Below, piece by piece: positions 29,265-39,100 of a stretch of 40,455 nucleotides of DNA; the first letter of the stretch is position 1; each line of letters opens with the position of its first letter. A program made the translations under genes and the position numbers. The DNA comes from an uncultured Shewanella sp. (GTDB lineage: Bacteria; Pseudomonadota; Gammaproteobacteria; Enterobacterales; Shewanellaceae): the NCBI RefSeq assembly GCF_947495455.1, contig NZ_CANLZC010000049.1:1-40455 (forward strand), in the 5' to 3' direction. Below the pieces are notes generated by a model, which worked only from the letters and a program-made list of their open reading frames with translations, was not told the origin of the DNA and did not search any database.

Positions 29265-30647
29265 TTAGCGTTCTCTTAAGGCTGTATCTTTTGCTCTAAG
29301 TATTGGATTAAGTATGTACTCCAAAATGGATCTTTGCCCAGTAATTACATCGACAGTTGTTAACATTCCGGGAATGATAGGCATGACAGTGCCGTCATCT
29401 TTTTTAAGGCTGGATTGCTTGGTTTTGACTATGGCTAAATAAAAGCTATTACCTTCTTCATCTTGAGTCGTATCTGCACTAATATGTTCAACTGTGCCTT
29501 CTAAACCGCCATATCGAGTAAAATCATAGGCCGTGACTTTGACGATGGCGGGTAAACCAGGATGTAAGAATGCAATATCTTTGGGCAATATTTTCGTTTC
29601 AATCAACAGCTGGTCATCAGTGGGAACAATTTCAATAATATCTTCCCCAGGTTTTACGACTCCACCTAAGGTATTAATATTGACTTTTTTAATGGTGCCA
29701 TTAACGGGAGAGATAATTTCTGCTTTACTGACTTTATCTTGAGTGCCCACTTGTGCTTCATTGATACGAAGTAAACTTGATTGTAAGTCATTGAGTTCTG
29801 CACGAGTATCCGCAATAAAATTATAAGCATGTTCTCTGCGAGTTAAAATAGCCTCATCGAGAATCGCTTTCACTTTAGGACGCAGTCCCCTCATTGTCGA
29901 TAACTCTCCTTGAATGTCATTAACGGTTCGCTGTAATTTGAGCAACTCGACCTCAGGAACAATGCCTTTTTGGGCTAATGGTTTGGTTAAATCTAACTCT
30001 CGACTAATGAGTTGAAAGCTTTTTGTTAAGGTTCTTATTTTTGATGCCAGCTCTTGCACTTCTTGTTGGCGTTGCTGGATTTTTCGAGTTTCAATTTCTA
30101 AATGGTTACTTAAGTTATCGAGTCTATTTTGATATTCTTGGCGTTGGCTTTCTACCATATTGGCATGAGTTTTAATCATGGTTTCAGGGAAAACTAAAGG
30201 CTCAGGAGTGATTTTAATTTGTTCTCGCCAATCGGTTGCGAGACTGGCGATATCAATGCTATTTAATTCAGACTCTAATCGTATGATATTGGCTTGTAGG
30301 CTGGATACTTCTTGTTCTTGTTGGGCGAGATCAGAGCGGAATCGAGTCGCATCTATGCGAGCAAGCGCTTGCCCTTTTTTTACCATCATGCCTTCTTTGA
30401 CATTCATTTCAAGTAAGATGCCTCCATCTAAGCTTTGAATGAGCTGTATTTGAGAAGACGGAATGACTTTACCTGAGCCTGTCGTGACTTGATCGATATT
30501 AGAAAAGTATGCCCAAATAAAAAAACAAATAAATAATGTACTTAACGCCCAAATAATCAGTTTATGGCTGAAGGGGGCTTCAGTCATCATAGCGCCATAA
30601 ACATCATCGACCATGTCTAAATCATTAGCGTGTATTTGCTTACTCAT
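29265..30647 (-). CDS. lapC: HlyD-family type I secretion adaptor (LapC-like)
   Basis: Periplasmic adaptor joining the ABC transporter to the outer-membrane channel. One membrane helix (about residues 29-48), lipoyl-type halves (VIPSSQIQLIQSLDGGI near the start and VVKPGEDIIEIVP later), a long coiled-coil hairpin (about 95-290), and the C-terminal beta barrel ending in GQRSILEYILNPIL. The start at 30647 (MSKQIHAND, 460 aa) has GGGAG at proper distance; an upstream in-frame ATG at 30695 lacks this. Third gene of the secretion trio order B-C-E. Confidence 0.94.
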   Translation of the reverse strand: MSKQIHANDLDMVDDVYGAMMTEAPFSHKLIIWALSTLFICFFIWAYFSNIDQVTTGSGKVIPSSQIQLIQSLDGGILLEMNVKEGMMVKKGQALARIDATRFRSDLAQQEQEVSSLQANIIRLESELNSIDIASLATDWREQIKITPEPLVFPETMIKTHANMVESQRQEYQNRLDNLSNHLEIETRKIQQRQQEVQELASKIRTLTKSFQLISRELDLTKPLAQKGIVPEVELLKLQRTVNDIQGELSTMRGLRPKVKAILDEAILTRREHAYNFIADTRAELNDLQSSLLRINEAQVGTQDKVSKAEIISPVNGTIKKVNINTLGGVVKPGEDIIEIVPTDDQLLIETKILPKDIAFLHPGLPAIVKVTAYDFTRYGGLEGTVEHISADTTQDEEGNSFYLAIVKTKQSSLKKDDGTVMPIIPGMLTTVDVITGQRSILEYILNPILRAKDTALRER

Positions 30648-30737
30648 GATGTGCTCCCAATAAAGGAGGTATTTGAAAGAATGAGCCTTGAACACAGCAA
30701 GTGTTGAGGAGGCAAAAATAGTTTGGCGTACGTGATA

Positions 30738-32939
30738 TTATTTTTCATGTGATGCTTCTGCGTTAAGGGTACCGGCATTGAGTTTTTTCAGTACTTCTTT
30801 TTTTGCACCATCGGCAATAATGCGACCATTATCGAGAATAACAATACGGTCGACTAATTTAAGCAGATGCATTTTATGCGTGATTAAAATCAAGGTACGA
30901 TCTTTGGAAACATGTTCCATTGCATTGACAAATTGTTTTTCAGCTCGCGCATCTAAACTGGCAGTAGGCTCATCCATTAATAATACGGGTGGATCATTTA
31001 AAGTGGCTCTGGCTAACGCAATAATTTGTCTTTGCCCTCTAGATAAGGCGAGCCCACCTTCACCCACTTGTTGATCTAAGCCTTCAGACTCAAGGTCGGT
31101 AAATAAGCTGACCCCCGATAGTTGAACAGCTCTAATAAGTTGGTGTTCGGTAACTTGACGTGTTCCAAACAGAATATTGTCTCTAATGGAGCCATGAAAT
31201 AAGGTGACATCTTGGGGTAAATAACCGAAATTACGTCTAAGATCGCTAGGGTGTATTTGAGCTGAATCTAGACCATCGTAGCGTAAGCTACCTTGAGTGG
31301 GTTTATAAAGTCCAATTAATAATTTTGCGAGGGTACTTTTACCTGAGCCATTACGACCAATTATCGCAACTCGTTCGCCAGGGTTTATCTTTAACGATAA
31401 AGAGTGAAGGCTTGGCTTTTCACATTCAGGGTAATTGAAACTGATATGATTAGCATCGATTTGCCCCATAATGCGCTGTCGGCTGACCAGATGCCCTTTA
31501 TTTTCAAACTCATCCTCTTGGGTCATGATTTCATTGACTTGTCGCATTGCATTGGCTGTATGGTTGCCGCGGGTCATGAGTCCTGCAAGTTGCGCCATAG
31601 GGGATATTGCGCGGCTCGATAACATGACCGCCGCTATAATCCCTCCCATGGAAATGGCATTATCGGCAACGCGATAGACACCTAAAATGACGACACAAAT
31701 AACGGTAAATTGGACGATGAAAGTGGCCACATTGGTGACTGAAGTGGTTATTTTTTTTGTTTTTAATTGCCAGTTGGCTGTGTGGCCTATCATTTGTTGC
31801 CAGCTTTTTTGTACTATACCTTCTGCGCCGCTGGATTTAATGGACTCAAGAGAGGAGAGTGATTCAATGAGATGACCATGCTTGAGGCTGAGAAATTTAT
31901 TACTCTCTTCTATTGCTGCTTTTAATCTAGATTGTATGAGCAAGGTATAGACAATAATGATGATACTTCCTATAAGGGGAATAAACGCAAGATCGCCGGC
32001 AACAATATAAATAACAATTAAAAAGAAGATGGCAAAAGGCAAATCAACTAGGGCTGTCATGGTTGCAGAAGTTAAAAAGTCACGAATACTATCAAATTCA
32101 CTGACTTGTTTTGCCATGGCGCCCACGCTAGGAGAGCGTTTTTCCAGTGGAATGCCAATGGCTTTAGCAAAAATTTGTGAAGATACAATAATATCAGTTT
32201 TTTTCCCCGCAATATCAATCAAGTAGCTTCTTAATTGTCTCATAATGAAATCAAATAAATAGGCTATGCCTGCGCCAATGGCTAATACCCAAAGAGACTC
32301 AAAGGCGAGGTTAGGGACCACTTTATCATAGACATTCATGACAAAAAGCGGGGACACTAGTGCGAAAATGTTCACTAGTACCGATGCAATAAGGGCATCT
32401 CGATAAATGGGCGCTGAGTCTTTTAATGTTTGAATTAACCAATGGCTGCGGGTTTCATGTAGGTGCAAATTAAAGCTTTTATCACCTCGATATTCTTGTT
32501 TTATTAAAAACACATAACCCACATACAAGGTTTCCAGCTCTTCAATACTCATGGCCTCTTGACCACCGGTTTCAGAAAGCTGAATGGTTGCTTTATCTTG
32601 TTCGTGATCGATTTCTCTGAGTAGACAGGCTTTGTGATCTTTAAGGAGTAAAACACAAGGGATTAAAATGGGGGGAATTTGATTCAGCCCTTTACGTGCA
32701 AGTTTTGCTGATAGTCCCGCTCGAGCGGCTGCTTGAGGAAATAATTCAGGAGTTAATACACTGCCGGAAAGGGGTAAGCCTGCTGTCATCGAATCGCTGG
32801 AACAAGGTGAGCCAAAATATTCCGTCATCAGTACTAAGCTGTCGAGCAAAGGATCTTGTGTCACCCGTTGAGAAGCTGAAATGGTCCATTGTTTGCTTTG
32901 TTTTTCCTGCTCATTTGGTGTTGTCGTCGCATCTGGCAC
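30738..32939 (-). CDS. lapB: Type I secretion ABC transporter with C39-like domain (LapB-like)
   Basis: Inner-membrane ABC exporter (permease-ATPase fusion) for the giant adhesin, 733 aa. Residues about 25-150 resemble a C39 peptidase domain, but the position of the catalytic Cys is not conserved, so it is a docking (C39-like) domain. Membrane segments lie between about 180 and 445. The ATPase has Walker A GRNGSGKST (528-536), signature LSRGQRQ (632-638) and Walker B VLLMDEPTA (652-660). The start codon is GTG (complement of 32937-32939) with AAGGA about 10 nt upstream. A 226-bp gap with a hairpin separates it from the adhesin gene. Confidence 0.95.
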   Translation of the reverse strand: MPDATTTPNEQEKQSKQWTISASQRVTQDPLLDSLVLMTEYFGSPCSSDSMTAGLPLSGSVLTPELFPQAAARAGLSAKLARKGLNQIPPILIPCVLLLKDHKACLLREIDHEQDKATIQLSETGGQEAMSIEELETLYVGYVFLIKQEYRGDKSFNLHLHETRSHWLIQTLKDSAPIYRDALIASVLVNIFALVSPLFVMNVYDKVVPNLAFESLWVLAIGAGIAYLFDFIMRQLRSYLIDIAGKKTDIIVSSQIFAKAIGIPLEKRSPSVGAMAKQVSEFDSIRDFLTSATMTALVDLPFAIFFLIVIYIVAGDLAFIPLIGSIIIIVYTLLIQSRLKAAIEESNKFLSLKHGHLIESLSSLESIKSSGAEGIVQKSWQQMIGHTANWQLKTKKITTSVTNVATFIVQFTVICVVILGVYRVADNAISMGGIIAAVMLSSRAISPMAQLAGLMTRGNHTANAMRQVNEIMTQEDEFENKGHLVSRQRIMGQIDANHISFNYPECEKPSLHSLSLKINPGERVAIIGRNGSGKSTLAKLLIGLYKPTQGSLRYDGLDSAQIHPSDLRRNFGYLPQDVTLFHGSIRDNILFGTRQVTEHQLIRAVQLSGVSLFTDLESEGLDQQVGEGGLALSRGQRQIIALARATLNDPPVLLMDEPTASLDARAEKQFVNAMEHVSKDRTLILITHKMHLLKLVDRIVILDNGRIIADGAKKEVLKKLNAGTLNAEASHEK

Positions 32940-33080
32940 AGAATGACTTTCCTTGATAACCTTTCAGAGTGAAAAGTATTGGTCAAAATAGGCCAGTTTG
33001 CCAGTTACTGAAATAATTTTAAAAATAGGGATAACCAAAAACAAGCTGGGAGATCAAGTGATAATCTGTTGAATATAAGA

Positions 33081-33106
33081 AAGCGCCTATCATTCAATAA
33101 GCGCTT
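33081..33106 (-). terminator. Hairpin between adhesin gene and secretion genes
   Basis: On the - strand a 10-bp stem with one wobble (AAGCGCTTAT with ATAGGCGCTT) closes the loop TGAATG and is followed by TCTTAT. It lies about 60 bp after the adhesin stop. The weak U tract suggests partial termination, which would set adhesin message above transporter message; the lapB promoter, if any, would lie in 32940-33080. Confidence 0.5.
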
Positions 33107-33165
33107 GTTGCATTGTGTTTCTAACAAGAGGTCAAGAAATGGAGCACAAGTTAGAAACGCATTCC

Positions 33166-36100
33166 CTACATTAAAGGGGGGTTATTCTCATCGATTGGCG
33201 CCTCACTTGCAGGAGCTGCAAGTTGGCTTGCCGCCGTATCAAGAATCAAAGCGCCATCGCCACTCATAAAATCATTAACAGCGATACTGTCTAAAAAGAC
33301 ACCATCCAGTATAATTTCTTGGCTAAAACTATTGTCATGCTGGGCATCGACTTCAATGTGTGTGCCATCATCTTCTACAGAAATACGAATTTGATCATCA
33401 AGGTTTTGTTCCGGCTGAAGCAAATGACTAATGTCAATGGTGTCTTCTGATGTAAAGTCGGTAATGTGATCGATACTGACAGTGGCTTCTAGGAAAGCAA
33501 AGGTATTGGCGCCTTCGCCGCCGGTCAAGATATCATTCCCCGTTCCACCAGTCAGCAAATCGTCTCCGCCGCCACTGAGTAATATATCATCCCCGCCTTC
33601 GCCTGATAGGCTATCATTGCCAGCTAACCCTTCAATGACATCGTTACCATCCCAACCTTTAAGGTCATCAGTATTTTCTGTACCAATGATATGCTGGTTG
33701 TCATTGCTTTCAAGGGCATCGGTAAGGCTTTGTATTTCATCCTCTTTATTATTGATGTCATTAAGCTTATTAGATATTTCAGTTGAAAATTCATCTTCTT
33801 GCGAATCATATAGGCTCTGTGCCTCACTTTCGGCCAGTTCAGTTTGATTAATAATACTTTGGTCAGCCGCTATGTTCTCATTGAGTACCAATATAGCGGT
33901 GTTAATGTTAGCAATGTCGAGTAAGGTTAAATCAGGATCGTTTTCTAACGCATCATTGTAGTCATAAAGTTCGTCTTCGTTGATCTGCTTTCTGGCTTCA
34001 GCGTCATCAATAATGAGATCATTTTGGGCTTTTTCTGCATTCCTTGCAGAGGTAAGTGAACTGAGTTCTGCTTCAAGTTGATCTATTTCTTCATTTAAGC
34101 TGTTGACTTGCATTGTGAGTGTATTGATGTCATCAAGACGCTGTTGCTCCTCTTGCTCGGCTTGGGTTTCAATATTTTGATTTAATTCCTCTAGCCCTCC
34201 ATCTATTAAAAGGTCGGCACTATCGGTGCTAGTTTCAGAAATCGCACCATTAACGACATTGGCTGCCGTGACGCTAAGACTCACAGTAGTGCTTAATGCA
34301 ATGATTTCAGACCAACTAATAACACTTTTTCCTTGTCCAACATCGGCTATATACTCAAACCCATCGACAGCATTACCTGCCGCATCGGTAACCTGTAACG
34401 TAGTACCGTCTAAGCTGGCAATTACTTGCGTGACGGTATCATTGTTATCAATACTGATACTCATATAGCTGTCTGCTTGGGTTAAGATGTCAGCTGACAC
34501 CCAGACATTGACTTGTTCATTATTGAGTTCAAGTGGTGCAGAGAGCATACCATCATCATCACTGTCTGTTATAATGAAAACTTCGGGTGCCTCAGGGGGA
34601 GTAACATCAGTATTGCCCGTCTCTGTAATTCGTGATATTACATTGTCTGTTAAATCAATGGGACTAGTATAGTCGTCTGTCGAGAAATCAAATTCAAAGT
34701 CGATAGGCTCTGATCCAAATGTTTGAGTTAATGTTAAGCTAGCGTCGTCAATGATGGCTATAGGGTCTTGATTAATCGTAATGTCTCTTATAAGGATATC
34801 GAAATTAAGCTCATCAAAATCAGAGCTGGTATTTTTCTCTGTGGAAACTGTCAATGAGGAAATGTTTTGGGTAGTTGTTATGTTGAAAGTATCAGAGATG
34901 AGCTCATTACTATTGTAATAATTTGTGGTTGTAGAGTTATCATCATGGGTCGCAGTAATGACAATAGCATACTCTCCGTTATCACCAAAGTAACCCTGTA
35001 AGTGATCAACGGTAACAGAAACAGAGTTTGTGATGATATCAGTCAAAGTAACGTTGAGCGTATCAGCTCTGTCCATGCCACCGTCGTCTGCGCTACCTAA
35101 CCCTGCGACATCAGTTATAATACCGTAATCGAGCTCAGGACCGTCATACACCTTAAGGACTTCGCCTGATTCTAAACTAACATCGATTGTTCCGCCAGAA
35201 TCAAGTGTAGTGGTTATTGACGTTGGATTATTAGCGTCATTGGCTGTTCCCCAGTCTGCCAGTGACGCCGTGCCATCAAACTCTACGGTATTGTCATCGG
35301 TATCTACTGAGCCAATGGTGACTTCGCCTTCCTGTGCGGCATCGATTGCGTCAGCTTCTGTGATAAATTGAATTTGTGTAGTTTCAGTAATGATGTAGGT
35401 GTCATTGAGGTCCAGTGTTACCCAGTTTTGGCCATCATCTGAGACTACTATCGAGCCATACTCAAAGGTGTCATTGACTGTAATTTCCGGTGTAGAGCTT
35501 TCTACTACGGTGACTGTTGCCGTACCCTGACCACCTTGACTGTCTTCTATTGTGTAAGTGAAGAATGCGTCACCACTAAAGCTATCAGCAGTGACTAAGA
35601 CTCCTCCATCGCCCATCATAACCGTTAATGGAGAATCTGCAGCGGTTTGCACCGCAGTAATATTGATTGAATGATCGTCAAGATCGTAGTCATTATCCAG
35701 TAACTCTGCAAATGAAATAAACAGTGTCGCATCAGGGACTACCTCAAAACCTTCTATCCTAGGTGTTTCTATTAATGAATTGATTTTGTTAGTTATATCG
35801 ACGGGGGTGTTGGCGTCTTGCGCTGTTAAGGTGACAAGAGTGAGAATAGGTTGTTCATCGCCATCTGGCTGGATCAGAGTTAAGTCGATTTCATCATATA
35901 ATACTTTGGATGCAACTATATTTGTGATCACGAAATTGGCATTTGACTCAGTATTGACTGTTCCAAGTACAAATTTATCGACAAAGTCTTCTGGATCATT
36001 TGTTTCGAAGATAAAACTAAATGATACACTTGAACTATCTTGTTTGTTGTATTCTTGTCTAACGACCTCTCCACTTCTTAAATATGCATCAATATAAACA

Positions 36101-39100
36101 CTATTACTAACAAAAAAGGGGCCTGCTCCATCCCCATTGACCTCTATATAATTTGCATCTAAATGGTCGAAGTATATAGTCAGAGTATCAGTACCTTCAA
36201 ACCCTTGCCCGGTTTGGTCAACGGCGCCTAGCCCCACACCTGTATTATCATCGTCGTCATTGTTATAAACGGTAAGAGTGTCATCATCGTTTTGTCCTTC
36301 ATTAAGTACAGCGATGATACTGCTTTCATTATCTACGTGATAAGTCACAGTCCTTCCATCATCAGAAAGCCCCCCCCACTCATCTATTGATGGATTAGGT
36401 TCGCCATCGGTATTACCAACAAAGATTTCGGTTGTGAGGTCTATGATGGTTGCTTCATCAAGAAGAATATGAAATTGCGTGGTGTCATCGATGTCAACGG
36501 GAGTATTGATGTCAACAGTGGTCCATAGAATGCCATCTTGAGAGATTTGTAAATCGCCATATGTTAATTCTTCGTTCAGTACGATTGAAGCATTGGGCTC
36601 TAAGTCTCTGGTATCATCCCCTGCAACAGGTTGTTGGTTCACCTCATAGAAGATGGTATCGCCATCAGTAGACGAGTTGTCTGCCTCATCGGTGATGGTG
36701 ACAGACAGGCGTGCTGCATGACCTTCATCGTCTGTGGCGTTTTCTAAATCATAGCGCGGTATAGCAAATTGGATCAGGCCATCATTGTCTATGGTGCCTA
36801 AATAGATTTTAGTTTCAAAGTCATTATTTTCATTTAAGATTAATCGTGCTTCGTAGTTGTACCCAGTGGGGAGGGGGAAATCAATCCCTGTTGCGTTACC
36901 TGTGACGATATAGTGTTCGTCATTATCTGCGGGAGTATCTTGCTGCACACCGTCTATCGTGTTTAACGAGACGTTAAAATCAGGGGCTTGTGTATCGACA
37001 ATGACTTGTTCGACTGCTGAGGTGGATTGGATTATGCCGTTAGGATCGGCAACATTGATTGATGCTGTGACAGTAAATTCATCATCATGTAAAAAGACAT
37101 CAATATTTCTACTGACAAGCCCTGGATGACTATAAAGGTTGTCAATTATGAAATTACCGTTTGCATCTAAGGTGACGTCGTAATTTAGCGTAAAAGACTC
37201 AAAATCGATTAAATAGTAGGTAATTTGAATGTCAACTGATTCACCTTCAATATCAAAGTCGGCGGAGACTTGCCCTGTAATACTGATGGGATTGCTCGGT
37301 TCGATATTGACAGAGGCTTCTTCTCGATTGATATAACCGTCACCAGCAATGGGCTCTAGTGTTATCTCTGGTGCGTCGAACAGTGGCATCACATCGATGG
37401 TGACAGTGGCAGTATCATTGGCGCCGTCATTGTCTGACGCTGTATAAGTGAAGGTGTCAGTGCCAGAAAAACCGGCGGCAGGAGTGTAAGTTATTTCACC
37501 TGTGATAGGGTCTAACTGAACAGTACCGCCGTTTTCGCTTGTTGGGCTAACAGCAGTAATAGTCAGTGGGTCAGGAACATCATCTCCATCTGAGTCATTA
37601 TACAGTAATTTACTGTTGGGGATGTTAATGCTGCTATCTTCTAAGACTCTGATCTCAGCAATAATAGGTGCAGGCACATCGCCAAAAGCTGGATCTGTGA
37701 TATCAATGAGTGTGTTGTCTGTGGTTTCAGTTAACGGAATGAGAATGGACTCGTGATGTAGCGTTAAATCCGGTTGTGTCACTGTGATATCGGTTTCGAC
37801 GATAATCGCTTGTGAGATTGTCATGGCTTGCACGACATAGCGACCATCAGCACCTTTAATATTATTGCTTGTTAGCTCAAAAGAGTGGAAAGGAATAACG
37901 CTGCTAAATGTGTAGGTAGCTGTGGTTTCTCCAGTGTTTCTGTAGCCCTCAAAACGGTCTATTTCCACGCCATACATGTCATAGCCAATGATGACGATTT
38001 CAGTTGCGTCGGAACTGTCTTGATCAAACCATTCACCTAAACCTGACAGCATGATATCGACATGATTGACGGAAATAGGCACGAGACCCGTGTCTTCAAT
38101 GGTAATAAGTAATGATTCGCCTTCTTCTAATCCATTACCTGTTTGACCGCCTATGCCAGTACCGACAGCGTCATTACCATTGTATTCAGTAATATTACCG
38201 TCATTGATAATTGAGCTAGTGATGGTTATATCGCCTTGATGATAGACCACGGTGCTGGGATCATTTTGAACTACGCTCCCCCAATCGTCAATTTTAGCAG
38301 CAGCATTGGGATCGGGGTTGCCTAAGGTGATGTCTTGAACGAGAGAGTTAAAGGTATTGGGATCGGGAATAAAGATAAGTTCGCCATCCACTGGGTAAGT
38401 TTCATTGGCTATGACGAGTTCATCTGGTATACCGTCTTTTCTGATATAATAATCACCAAATTCAGACTCTTGATTGAGTTGAAAAACAGCGTCTGGCTGC
38501 ATGATTTGGGTATCATCTACCGCATTGACATCCAGATTTATGGTGTAGTTGAGAGAGGTGGTCGCGGTGGGGGAGATGTTACCGGCTATATCTTGTGTGT
38601 CATAGCGTGCATCGATTTGTAAGTCGGAATCATCTCTTAGTTCTTGACCAGGAATGTCAAAGCTCCAGTTAGCGGTATAACTGCCTGCCACATAGCCAGG
38701 TTCTCCTATTAATATGGGGGAGAAGTTGGGGTAGAATGTGTCCCCATTAATGTTAACGCTGATGGCGTCGTAATCATTAAAGGGCTCATCTTTGGTGATA
38801 ATACCGGATATTGTGACATCAAATGTTTCATCAGGCCCATACACTTCATCAATTTCATGAATACTGATACTGGTGGCAGGTGCCGCGGTATCCACAAGGT
38901 AGTTTTCTTGATCGAAAACTGTACGGCGATTACCAGCCTCATCTGTTGAAGTAAATTCAGCCGTAATGGTATGATCGATGTCTAAAGTTAATAATTCTCC
39001 TGAAATGTCGTGTTCAAAATATCCTTCAGCATCAACAGGTGTGTGATATTCAAATACATCATCAGCGGTTTGAATAATGAGAGTGACGAGTTCTCCAGTA

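Noticed and set aside
33482..33847. 121-codon + strand frame over the RTX region
   Set aside because: Ser/Pro-rich shadow of the Gly/Asp-rich repeat codons on the other strand; typical antisense artefact.
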